In this document: in pieces, positions 1 through 6,225 of the stretch | Position numbering within the stretch: position 1 is the stretch's first letter | How the letters are laid out: each line of letters starts with the position of its first letter | Assembly: GCA_021414185.1 (NCBI GenBank) | Contig: JAIOOZ010000513.1 | Span: forward strand, 1 to 6,947 | Direction: 5' to 3' | Length of the DNA stretch: 6,947 bases | Source of the DNA: Betaproteobacteria bacterium | GTDB lineage: Bacteria; Pseudomonadota; Gammaproteobacteria; Burkholderiales; SG8-41 | Notes under the pieces: model-generated | The model's input: only the letters and a program-made list of their open reading frames with translations | Database searches by the model: none | What the model was told of the DNA's origin: nothing | Made by a program: the position numbers and the translations under genes

Positions 1-734
1 ACGCCGGCTTCGGCGATGGTCGGAATATCCGGGAACGGTCCTGCACGTGTCGTGCCGGTCACCGCCAGACCGCGCAAGCGGCCAGCTTTGACCAGCGCGG
101 TGATCGAGGTGAGATTGTCGAATATGAGATGGACCTGGCCGGCGATCAACTCGGTATGGGCTACCGTCACCGCTTTGTACGGCACGTGCACCATGGGAGT
201 TCCGGTCATCTGCTTGAACAGCTCGGCACTCAGATGTATGGTCGTGCCGTTGCCGGACGACGCGTAGATGAGTTTGTCCGGATTTTTCTTGCCGTAGTCG
301 ATCAGCTCGCGCACCGTTTTCACCGGCAGAGACAGCGTGACGGCGAGCAGATTTTGCGAATTCGTGAGCCGCGCGACCGGCTGCAGATTGCGCCCGGCCT
401 CGTACGGCCAGTTGGCAAGCAGGCTGTGATTGATCGCGAGCAGCGGCGTGTTGCCATAGCCTATGGTGTAGCCGTCGGGATTGGCATTTACCATCATCTC
501 CATGCCGATGCTGCCGCTGCCGCCGGCCCGATTGTCGACTACGACCTGTTGACCCATCTGCTTGGTGAGTTCCGCCGCGAGTATGCGCGCGAGCGAATCG
601 GCGCCGCCGCCGGCCGCCGACGGCACGATGTAGCGGATCGGCTTTTCCGGATAGGCGCCGATAGCGGCCGTCGCTGCGAGCGCGGTAAACGAAATGGCCA
701 GTTTGCAGAACGTGCGGGCATTTATAATTCGCAT
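1..734 (-). CDS. Bug/TctC-family tripartite tricarboxylate transporter substrate-binding protein (3' end cut by window edge)
   Basis: Periplasmic solute-binding protein of the Bug (TctC) family, which captures small organic acids and similar ligands for TctAB-type transporters or for sensing. Translating the minus strand from the ATG at 734-732 gives 244 codons with no stop before the left edge. Family members are usually about 320-330 residues, so roughly 80 C-terminal residues lie outside. Residues 1-27 look like a Sec signal peptide (basic start, hydrophobic core, likely cleavage after AIGA). Family landmarks follow: PEKPIRYIVP (29-38), the ligand-loop motif SAAGGGADSLAR (39-50, in place of the common PFPAGGGTD form), VVVDNRAGG (64-72), NPDGYT (85-90), SSGNGT (159-164), HVPYK (183-187) and PDIPTIAEAG (235-244). 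A GGAAAAA ribosome-binding site lies about 6 bases before the start. The gene diverges from the oxidoreductase at 896. No TctA or TctB gene is visible. The ligand cannot be predicted. Confidence 0.93.
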   Translation of the reverse strand, partial: MRIINARTFCKLAISFTALAATAAIGAYPEKPIRYIVPSAAGGGADSLARILAAELTKQMGQQVVVDNRAGGSGSIGMEMMVNANPDGYTIGYGNTPLLAINHSLLANWPYEAGRNLQPVARLTNSQNLLAVTLSLPVKTVRELIDYGKKNPDKLIYASSGNGTTIHLSAELFKQMTGTPMVHVPYKAVTVAHTELIAGQVHLIFDNLTSITALVKAGRLRGLAVTGTTRAGPFPDIPTIAEAG

Positions 735-774
735 GAGATTTTTCCAGTCGTGGAAATTCGGGAACTCGGCTGCC

Positions 775-803
775 AGTCTAGACCGCCGCGGACGCGGACT
801 CAA
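775..803 (-). promoter_or_regulatory. Probable sigma70-type promoter of the left Bug/TctC gene
   Basis: Reading the minus strand, TTGAGT (803-798) and TAGACT (780-775) are separated by exactly 17 bases. Each box matches the sigma70 consensus at 4 of 6 positions. Transcription would start near 768, giving a leader of about 35 bases that contains the ribosome-binding site GGAAAAA and then the ATG at 734. Position and spacing are good, but the boxes are only moderately conserved and the call is by eye. Confidence 0.45.
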
Positions 804-841
804 GGAACACACCGGTGCGGCGCGCGTGCGGAAAAGCGGGC

Positions 842-865
842 GGTCGCGGAACGACCCTGTAAAAT
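842..865 (+). promoter_or_regulatory. Candidate -10 box with a short dyad upstream of the 896 operon
   Basis: TAAAAT at 860-865 resembles a -10 box and would place transcription start near 872, about 25 bases before the ATG at 896. No convincing -35 hexamer lies 16-18 bases upstream. Where the -35 would be there is an inverted repeat, GGTCG (842-846) and CGACC (852-856) separated by 5 bases, which could be an operator for a regulator acting on the divergent genes. A second AT-rich patch, TATATA at 878-883, is too close to the start codon for a normal leader. Five-base arms occur often by chance in GC-rich DNA, so this is tentative. Confidence 0.25.
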
Positions 866-895
866 ACCGCCACGCTTTATATAAGAACGTACGGG

Positions 896-2002
896 ATGCG
901 CATAGTCGTATTGGGGGGTTACGGGAATTTCGGCGCGCGTATCTGCCGCGCGCTGTACGAGCGCGGCGGCGCCGAGGTGATCGCCGCGGGCCGCGATCCC
1001 GATTACGGTCAACGCATGGCGCGCCTCGATAGCCGCATAGGCCGCGCGCGCCTCGATCTTTCCACGCCTAATTTCGCCAGCGCGTTGAATGATCTCTCGC
1101 CGGGCATAGTCGTGCATTGCGCCGGGCCGTACCAAAGCCAGGGCTATCACGTGGCCGCCGCGGCAATCGATGCCGGCGCGCACTACATCGATCTCGCCGA
1201 CGGCCGCGATTTTGTCGCGAACTTCGCCGAGCGGTTGCATCCGCATGCGCGTGCCGCGGGCTTACTTGCGGTTTCCGGCGCCAGCACTTTGCCTGCACTG
1301 TCGTCGGCCGTGATCGACAGCCTCGTGCGGCGGCTCGCACAAATCGAAGAGATAAAAATGGTCATTGCGCCCGGCCAGCGCGCACCTCTCGGCGTGGCAA
1401 CGCTGGCCAGCGTGCTGGGTTACGCGGGCTGGCCATTCAAATGGCTGTCTGGCGGCGAGTGGACCGACGCCTACGGCTGGCAGGAGCTGCAGCGTGTCGA
1501 TATCGCGGGGCTGGGTACGCGCTGGGCGGCAGCGTGCGATGTGCCGGACCTTGCGCTGCTGCCTGCGCGCTATCCCGGCATCGCGACGGTCGAATTCCGC
1601 GCCGCGCTCGAGCTTGGCATAGAGCACTTCGCGCTGTGGCTCGCCGCGGCACTGCGCCGCAAAGACGTGGCGCTGCCCATTGAGCGCTGGGGCGCGCCGC
1701 TTAGTCGCATCGCGCGCAGTCTAAACTGGTTCGGCAGCGCGCGCGGCGGCATGCTGGTGAGCCTGCTCGGCGCGCGCGAAGACGGCAGCCGCGCGCGCAT
1801 CGAATGGCATTTGACCGCGGACGACAACCACGGCCCGGAGATTCCGTGCATGGCGGCGATATTGCTCGTGCAAAAACTGCTGCGCAGCGAAATTGCCACG
1901 CGCGGCGCATTTCCCTGCATGGGGTTTCTCACGCTGGCGGACTTCGAGGCCGAGTTCAAGCGCTGGCAAATCAGGACCGTGGTCAGGGAAGGCGCCGCGT
2001 GA
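896..2002 (+). CDS. Saccharopine dehydrogenase-like NAD(P)-binding oxidoreductase
   Basis: A 368-residue protein with an N-terminal Rossmann fold of the saccharopine-dehydrogenase NAD(P)-binding family. Beta strand 1 and the dinucleotide loop are at residues 3-13 (IVVLGGYGNFG, a GxGxxG at 8-13). Strand 2 ends in AAGRD (30-34), whose arginine suggests NADP preference. Further on come VVHCAGPYQSQG and AIDAGAHYIDLADG, both typical of this family. The remainder matches the substrate and dimerisation part only in general character. No signal peptide is present, so it is probably cytoplasmic. The true reaction is unknown: proteins with this fold include lysine-pathway enzymes and many uncharacterised reductases, and nothing here points to lysine metabolism. 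The start ATG at 896 places the Rossmann strand at the very N-terminus, as expected. The ribosome-binding site is poor (ACGGG just before ATG). The stop overlaps the next gene's GTG start, implying translational coupling to the DUF2269-type protein. Confidence 0.87.
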   Translation: MRIVVLGGYGNFGARICRALYERGGAEVIAAGRDPDYGQRMARLDSRIGRARLDLSTPNFASALNDLSPGIVVHCAGPYQSQGYHVAAAAIDAGAHYIDLADGRDFVANFAERLHPHARAAGLLAVSGASTLPALSSAVIDSLVRRLAQIEEIKMVIAPGQRAPLGVATLASVLGYAGWPFKWLSGGEWTDAYGWQELQRVDIAGLGTRWAAACDVPDLALLPARYPGIATVEFRAALELGIEHFALWLAAALRRKDVALPIERWGAPLSRIARSLNWFGSARGGMLVSLLGAREDGSRARIEWHLTADDNHGPEIPCMAAILLVQKLLRSEIATRGAFPCMGFLTLADFEAEFKRWQIRTVVREGAA

Positions 2003-2493
2003 CGAGCGCATACCTGCTGTGGAAGACCGCGCACATCCTGAGCGCGACGATATTGTTCGGCACCGGGCTCGGCATCGCGTTCTTTTGCTGGTTCGGTTAT
2101 CGCGACGCGCTGCGCAGGGGGGAAATCGCCGCTCTGCGTTCGGTGCTGCGGTTGACGGTCATCGCCGATGCCTGTTTTACCGCGCCCGCCGTCGTGTTTC
2201 AGGCCATCAGCGGATTGGTATTGATGCATCTCTTGGGCTGGCCGCTGGCGAGTCCGTGGGCGCTCGCGTCGATTGCGTTGTTTGCGCTGGTGGGGGCGTG
2301 CTGGCTGCCGGTGCTCGTAATCCAGGTCCGCCTCCTGCGCGAGGCGCAGAGGGCGGCGTCGATCGCGGCGCTTGGCGCGGGCTTTCATCGATGGTTTCGA
2401 ATCTGGTTTATGCTGGGCGTGCCGGCGTTTGCCGCCGTCGTCGCCATTTACTACCTGATGGTGGCGAAACCCCTGTCACCGACAACGATTTGA
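1999..2493 (+). CDS. DUF2269-type predicted integral membrane protein
   Basis: A 164-residue hydrophobic protein with about four transmembrane helices, at residues 6-30, 47-75, 78-104 and 135-157. The N-terminus YLLWKTAHILSATILFGTG and the later W-F-M-L-G-P-A-F segment in the last helix resemble the DUF2269 family of inner-membrane proteins, whose function is unknown. The start is taken as GTG at 1999 because it overlaps the preceding TGA by four bases (GTGA), has AGGGAAGG at 1985-1992 as a ribosome-binding site, and puts the first helix at the usual place. The reading frame is open further upstream to 1804, but that part is antiparallel noise inside the oxidoreductase gene. Tight coupling with the oxidoreductase suggests a shared role, perhaps electron transfer or anchoring at the membrane, but that is a guess. 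No haem or metal ligand pattern beyond His12 is evident. Confidence 0.82.
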   Translation: MTSAYLLWKTAHILSATILFGTGLGIAFFCWFGYRDALRRGEIAALRSVLRLTVIADACFTAPAVVFQAISGLVLMHLLGWPLASPWALASIALFALVGACWLPVLVIQVRLLREAQRAASIAALGAGFHRWFRIWFMLGVPAFAAVVAIYYLMVAKPLSPTTI

Positions 2494-2510
2494 ACTGTAG
2501 AGAGTCCGCC

Positions 2511-2951
2511 ATGACGGTATTTCCGGGTAAGGGCTATAACGAAGTCAAAGTCGGCGACACGTTCGGCGCCGCGGTGACGATCACCGATGCGCACCTGGTG
2601 CTGGCCGCGGGCCTCATCGGCGACAGCCATCCGCTGCACATTAACCAGCAGTTCGCCGAGCAGACGCGGTTCGGCGGGCGCGTATTGCACGGCGTTTTTA
2701 CCGGCGCGATAGTGGGCGGGCCGGTCGGCACGTTTTTCGCGGGCACCGGCATCGCGTACCTCGAGCACAATTGCCGTTTCACGAACCCGGTGCGCCCGGG
2801 CGATACGATTACGACGACGTGGACGATCACGGGCAAAAGCGACAAACCCAAACACGGCGGCGGGCTCGTTGCATTGAGCGGCGTGTGCCGCAATCAGAAA
2901 GACGAAATCGTGGTCGAAGCAGAGGCGAAAATGCTGGTGCGCAGCGCCTGA
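2511..2951 (+). CDS. MaoC-family (R)-specific enoyl-CoA hydratase-like dehydratase
   Basis: A 146-residue single hot-dog-fold protein of the MaoC/R-hydratase family. Such enzymes add water to trans-2-enoyl-CoA thioesters (or remove it) in beta-oxidation side routes, polyhydroxyalkanoate precursor supply or carboxylic-acid catabolism. The hydratase-2 motif is at residues 36-43, IGDSHPLH, with catalytic Asp38 and His43. Position 40 is His where the classical motif has Asn, a substitution also known in the wider family. The following FGGRVLHG (54-61), the glycine-rich GAIVGGPVG and VRPGDTI are typical of the fold. The full length matches single-domain MaoC proteins. The ATG at 2511 is chosen because upstream sequence in the same frame belongs to the DUF2269 gene read out of frame. 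The gene begins 17 bases after the DUF2269 stop, with a weak AGAGAG ribosome-binding site, so it is likely the third gene of the operon. The substrate is unknown. Confidence 0.92.
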   Translation: MTVFPGKGYNEVKVGDTFGAAVTITDAHLVLAAGLIGDSHPLHINQQFAEQTRFGGRVLHGVFTGAIVGGPVGTFFAGTGIAYLEHNCRFTNPVRPGDTITTTWTITGKSDKPKHGGGLVALSGVCRNQKDEIVVEAEAKMLVRSA

Positions 2952-3169
2952 CCAGCAGCAGCTTCCACGTGCCTTGATCGATCCTGGCCAGTTCCAGCAT
3001 GACGGCGTTACGGCCACACTCTGGGCGGCATTTTCCGGTATACATGCTGGCACCATCGCGGGCGTCTTGTGCTTCTGCTAGCGCATGCACTCTTGCGGCG
3101 AATTGTCATACACTGCGCATTCCATCCGGGCTACGCAATGCCGCTGCCGGTCAAGAAAAGGAAAGATGC

Positions 3170-4474
3170 ATGAACCTGCCGTTAAAAAAAGCTGCGACCA
3201 AACTCAACGAATTGACTGCATGCGAGATCGTCGCGGCCATCGACGGGGGACGCACTACCTGCGAAGCGGTGGTGCGCGCCTGTCTCGATCATATCCAGTT
3301 GCGCGAGCCCGCGGTGCAGGCCTGGCAGTACCTGGACCGCGAACAGGCGATAGGGCAGGCCATCGCGCTCGATAAATCCGGCAAGCGCGGCCCGCTGCTC
3401 GGCGTGCCGTTCGGCATCAAGGACATCATCGACACCAGCGACATGCCGACCGAGTACGGTTCGCCGATTTACAAAGGCAATCAACCCAGGAACGAAGCCG
3501 CCTGCGTTGCCCTCGGGCGCAAGGCAGGCGGCGTGCTGATGGGGAAGACGGTGACGACCGAATTCGCCAACCGGCATCCGGGCAAAACGAAAAATCCATT
3601 CGATCCCGCGCGCACGCCGGGCGGTTCGTCAAGCGGTTCGGCGGCCGCGGTCGGCGATTGCATGGTGCCGCTGGCGATCGGCACGCAGACTACGGGGTCG
3701 ACGATACGCCCGGCGTCGTTCTGCGGCGCGTTCGGTTACCGGCCGACATGGGGAGATCTGCGCTTGTCGGGTGTGCGCGAAGCGGCGGGGTCGCTCGATA
3801 CGCTGGGTTTGATCGCGCGTTCGGTCGACGATCTCGCGCTGTATCGCGACGTGCTGCTCGGCGTAAAGCCGGAACCGGTGCCGGAACACACCGGTCCGCT
3901 GCGAGTGGGCTTTTGCCGCACCCATGTATGGCCGCAGGTCGAGCCGTATACGCAAAAACTGCTCGAAGGCGCGGCGCAGACTCTGGCGCGCGCCGGCATG
4001 CAGGTGCGCGACGTCGAGTTGCCGGCGGATTTCGAACGCCTGCTCGATGCCCACCTCGCGATATCGAGCTTCGAGTTCTCGCGCAACTTCGCCTACGAAA
4101 TCGAACACCACTGGGACAAGATCAGCGCCACGCTGCGCGAGAACCGTCTGAAGAGCGGTCTCGAATGCAGCTTTGAGCGTTATCGCGAAGCGCGCGCGTT
4201 TGCGGCGCAGTGCCGGCGCGCGTTTGCGGACGTGGTCAAGGATTTCGATGTCCTGCTCACCGCGTCGGCGACCGGCGAAGCGCCAGTCGGGCTCAACACG
4301 ACAGGCAATGCCAACAATTGCCTGATCTGGACCACCTTGCACGTGCCCACGGTGACGATGCCGGTATTCAAAGGGCCGCATGGTTTGCCGGTCGGCGCGC
4401 AGATCATCGGTAAAGCCGATGGTGACCGCGCATTGTTTGCGGCGGCACGCCGCATTTACCAGGCACTCGCCTGA
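3170..4474 (+). CDS. Amidase-signature family hydrolase
   Basis: A 434-residue cytoplasmic enzyme of the amidase signature family, which hydrolyses carboxamides and includes GatA-like, malonamidase and fatty-acid amide hydrolase members. The Lys-cisSer-Ser triad is complete: Lys84 in FGIKD, Ser153 in PGGSSSGSAAAV and the nucleophile Ser177 in GTQTTGSTIRP. The spacings (69 and 24 residues) equal those of malonamidase E2. The residue two before the nucleophile is Thr where Gly is usual (QTTGS for QTGGS). The C-terminal GLPVGAQIIG segment is also conserved in the family. The ATG at 3170 is preferred over an in-frame ATG at 2999 because AAGGAAAG sits just upstream (3158-3165) and homologous proteins begin near this point, while the extra 57 residues look non-coding. 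It starts 218 bases after the MaoC gene, so it may have its own promoter; TACACT at 3109-3114 is a possible -10 box. The natural amide substrate cannot be inferred. Confidence 0.93.
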   Translation: MNLPLKKAATKLNELTACEIVAAIDGGRTTCEAVVRACLDHIQLREPAVQAWQYLDREQAIGQAIALDKSGKRGPLLGVPFGIKDIIDTSDMPTEYGSPIYKGNQPRNEAACVALGRKAGGVLMGKTVTTEFANRHPGKTKNPFDPARTPGGSSSGSAAAVGDCMVPLAIGTQTTGSTIRPASFCGAFGYRPTWGDLRLSGVREAAGSLDTLGLIARSVDDLALYRDVLLGVKPEPVPEHTGPLRVGFCRTHVWPQVEPYTQKLLEGAAQTLARAGMQVRDVELPADFERLLDAHLAISSFEFSRNFAYEIEHHWDKISATLRENRLKSGLECSFERYREARAFAAQCRRAFADVVKDFDVLLTASATGEAPVGLNTTGNANNCLIWTTLHVPTVTMPVFKGPHGLPVGAQIIGKADGDRALFAAARRIYQALA

Positions 4475-4513
4475 GCGTAGTCCATTTGTTGTTTCCTGGG
4501 GGGGGAGAACCGA

Positions 4514-4679
4514 ATGGCCAAGCCGCTGCTGCAAACGACGATAGCCGGTAGTCTGCCCACGCCCGCGTGGCTCGCGCAGCCCAATCAACTGTGGGCGCCG
4601 TGGTTGCAGCCTGCGCAAAGGCAAGGACGTGATGGTGGGGGCGATCGACGTTGTCACGGAGAAGGCCGAAACCCCGGCA
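4514..4679 (+). pseudogene. Remnant of a MetE-like cobalamin-independent methionine synthase family gene, internally deleted and frameshifted
   Basis: Codons 4514-4603 encode a recognisable N-terminus of the MetE/UROD-type methyltransferase family, with TTIAGSLPTPAWLAQP followed by LWAPW. A strong ribosome-binding site (GGGGGAGAA, in a run of eight G at 4498-4505) precedes the ATG. After the last Trp codon the frame no longer matches. In the next frame, from about 4605 to 4679, the sequence reads LRKGKDVMVGAIDVVTEKAETP, which resembles the conserved near-C-terminal strand of the same family (GKDVxVGAIDVxT...ETPEEVA), then runs into a TGA at 4698. About 250 or more central residues, including the zinc and folate-site regions, are therefore missing, and the two ends are joined out of frame near 4604-4610. 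The gene cannot make an active enzyme. It begins 39 bases after the amidase and was probably once co-transcribed with it. Family assignment is from remembered motifs, not a search. Confidence 0.72.
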
Positions 4680-4749
4680 CGACGTCGTGTGCACGACTGA
4701 TGATGTGCCGGCCCGCGAGCTGGGCCATTTACTGACGAGAGCGAGCAAT

Positions 4750-5445
4750 ATGCATCCATCGGCAATGAACCTCGGCAAGGCGTTCTTCGATACGTACGCC
4801 GAGGGCATTTTAGAGGGCAGGGTCATCGATCTCGGCTCGCAGGACGTTTACGGTTCGCTGAAGAGCGTCTGTCCCGCGCACCTCGCTTATACCGGCGTGG
4901 ATTTCGTTGCCGGCAAAGGCGTCGACATCGTGCTCGACGACCCCTATGTGCTGCCGTTCGAAAACAACTCGGTCGACGTCGTCGTGTCGAGCTCCGTATT
5001 CGAGCATGCCGAAATGTTCTGGCTGATATTCCTGGAGATCATCAGGGTGTTGAAGCCGGAGGGCCTGTTCTACCTGAATGTTCCCTCGAATGGCCCGTTT
5101 CACCGCTACCCGGTGGACTGCTGGCGGTTTTACCCGGACAGCGGCAATGCGCTCGTCAAGTGGGCGCAGAGAAATCACTACGATCCGCTCCTGCTGGAAT
5201 CTTTTACCGCGCGCCAGGATGGCGACGTGTGGAACGACTTCGTTGCCGTATTCCTGAAAGACAAGGCCTGCCTGTCGCGCCATACGGACAGGATGCTGGA
5301 TTCCAGGCGCGACTTCGCGAACGGAATCAGTACCAATGACAAAGGCGTTCAGAGCGCGATTATCAACGAAAAGGCCCAGCCCGAGGACCTCGAAAAGCTC
5401 AGTTTGATAGGGTCCGTCCTTTCCGGCGCAGTCAGAGCCAAGTAA
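4750..5445 (+). CDS. Class I SAM-dependent methyltransferase (Methyltransf_11-like)
   Basis: A 231-residue soluble methyltransferase. SAM-binding motif I is VIDLGSQDVYG (25-35), a variant in which Ser-Gln replace the usual second and third glycines. The acidic residue closing strand 2 is Asp51 in YTGVDFVAGKG. LDDPYVLPF (62-70) and VDVVVSSSVFEH (75-86) are the motif II/III region, and IRVLKPEGLFYLNVPS follows as the post-motif strand. The segment FHRYPVDCWRFYPDSG and a WNDFVAVFLKD tail are hallmarks of a subgroup I associate with lipopolysaccharide, capsule or O-antigen loci, where it may methylate sugars. No glycan genes are nearby here. The start ATG at 4750 is chosen over upstream in-frame codons, because residues before it (from 4651) overlap the metE relic and do not resemble the family. 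ATG 4765 (MNLGKAFF) is an alternative. The ribosome-binding site is weak (GAGAGCGAG). The acceptor is unknown. Confidence 0.88.
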   Translation: MHPSAMNLGKAFFDTYAEGILEGRVIDLGSQDVYGSLKSVCPAHLAYTGVDFVAGKGVDIVLDDPYVLPFENNSVDVVVSSSVFEHAEMFWLIFLEIIRVLKPEGLFYLNVPSNGPFHRYPVDCWRFYPDSGNALVKWAQRNHYDPLLLESFTARQDGDVWNDFVAVFLKDKACLSRHTDRMLDSRRDFANGISTNDKGVQSAIINEKAQPEDLEKLSLIGSVLSGAVRAK

Positions 5446-5492
5446 TCGGGGCCATAAACGCGCGTCCCGAGACTGCGGCCACGTAATTCGGC

Positions 5493-5498
5493 TACACT
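5493..5498 (+). promoter_or_regulatory. Candidate -10 box for the outer-membrane protein gene
   Basis: TACACT at 5493-5498 matches the sigma70 -10 consensus at 4 of 6 positions and lies 40 bases before the ATG at 5539. This gives a leader of about 34 bases with GGAG at 5530-5533. No good -35 hexamer is seen 16-18 bases upstream (GACTGC at 5471-5476 is the nearest). A separate promoter is expected because the gene is unlike its upstream neighbour and ends in its own terminator, but the motif alone is weak. Confidence 0.28.
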
Positions 5499-5538
5499 AC
5501 GGCTTTACCCGTAACCGCGACCTCTCGACGGAGCTCAT

Positions 5539-6207
5539 ATGCAGGCAAAAACTCAAATTCTGGCGCTGGCACTTGCAGGCGCCACGGCACTCGGCGCGAA
5601 TGGCGCGATGGCTGCAGACGCCCCGTCGACATTCGCCGGCAACTGGTATCTCGGCGCAGGCCTGGGTTCGGCGCGTGCCAAGGTCGAAGACTCCACGGTA
5701 ACCTCGGTGCTGGCCGGCACCGGAGCGACTGCTACCGCGACCAGCCGCAGCGAGAACAGCATCGAAGGCAAGCTGTTCCTGGGCTACCAGTTCAACCGCT
5801 TCATCGCCGTCGAGGGCGGCTATTTCCGCCTTGGCGATTTCAAGTTCGACACCACTACCGCGCCCGCGGGAACCCTGCACGGAGAGATGAAAAACCGCAT
5901 GGGCTGGAACCTCGACGCCGTTGGCAGCATTCCGATCGTTGCTGAAAAATTCATGTTGCTGGGCCGCGTGGGCGTGCAGAGCTCGAAAACGACTGACCTC
6001 TTCGCGGGCACCGGCGCGGCCGGCACGCTGGCCAATCCGACGCCGAGCCGTAACCTCGTCAGCTACAAGTACGGTCTCGGCGCGGAATTCGATTTTACGA
6101 AGAATATCGGCGTGCGTGCCGAGTGGGAACGCTATCGCGTAAGCGACGGTTTCACCGGCAAAATGAATGTCGACGCGATCACGGCGAGCCTGCTCTACCG
6201 GTTCTAG
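5539..6207 (+). CDS. OmpA-like/OmpW-like outer-membrane beta-barrel porin-type protein
   Basis: A 222-residue protein with a clear Sec signal peptide: Lys4, a hydrophobic run at 7-20 and probable cleavage after Ala-Met-Ala at residue 25. The mature part alternates polar and hydrophobic residues in about eight strands, beginning with NWYLGAGLGSARAKVED and including KLFLGYQFNRFIAVEGGYF, KFMLLGRVGVQSS, YKYGLGAEFDF and IGVRAEWERYR. It ends in SLLYRF, and the terminal Phe with alternating aromatics is the usual signal for BAM-assisted insertion. Size and strand pattern fit the eight-strand OmpA N-domain/outer-membrane beta-barrel family. No C-terminal peptidoglycan-binding domain is present, so it is a stand-alone barrel of unknown role (adhesin, structural or minor porin). 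The start is supported by GGAG five bases upstream. It begins 93 bases after the methyltransferase and probably has its own promoter. It is convergent with the right-hand Bug gene. Confidence 0.9.
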   Translation: MQAKTQILALALAGATALGANGAMAADAPSTFAGNWYLGAGLGSARAKVEDSTVTSVLAGTGATATATSRSENSIEGKLFLGYQFNRFIAVEGGYFRLGDFKFDTTTAPAGTLHGEMKNRMGWNLDAVGSIPIVAEKFMLLGRVGVQSSKTTDLFAGTGAAGTLANPTPSRNLVSYKYGLGAEFDFTKNIGVRAEWERYRVSDGFTGKMNVDAITASLLYRF

Positions 6208-6225
6208 CATCATTCGATACCGCGT

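Noticed and set aside
129..884. 251-residue plus-strand open frame across the left Bug gene
   Set aside because: It is antisense to a clear Bug/TctC protein with signal peptide and family motifs. The translation is rich in Arg and Ala with no recognisable domain, as expected of shadow frames in GC-rich DNA.
1570..2388. 272-residue minus-strand open frame opposite the oxidoreductase and DUF2269 genes
   Set aside because: Antisense to two well-supported, translationally coupled genes, with low-complexity Arg/Gln-rich translation.
2999..3169. 57-residue N-terminal extension of the amidase
   Set aside because: The extension has no similarity to amidases and lacks a ribosome-binding site, while ATG 3170 has AAGGAAAG just upstream and gives the expected N-terminus.
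4651..4749. 33-residue upstream extension of the methyltransferase from TTG 4651
   Set aside because: It overlaps the metE relic in another frame, has no ribosome-binding site and does not resemble the N-terminus of related methyltransferases.
3629..4765. 378-residue minus-strand open frame opposite the amidase and metE relic
   Set aside because: Fully antisense to the amidase with its intact catalytic triad. The composition is dominated by Arg, and no domain or ribosome-binding site is evident.
5446..5470. TCGGG/CCCGA inverted repeat after the methyltransferase as a terminator
   Set aside because: Only five base pairs with a 15-base loop and no T tract follow, so it is not a credible intrinsic terminator.
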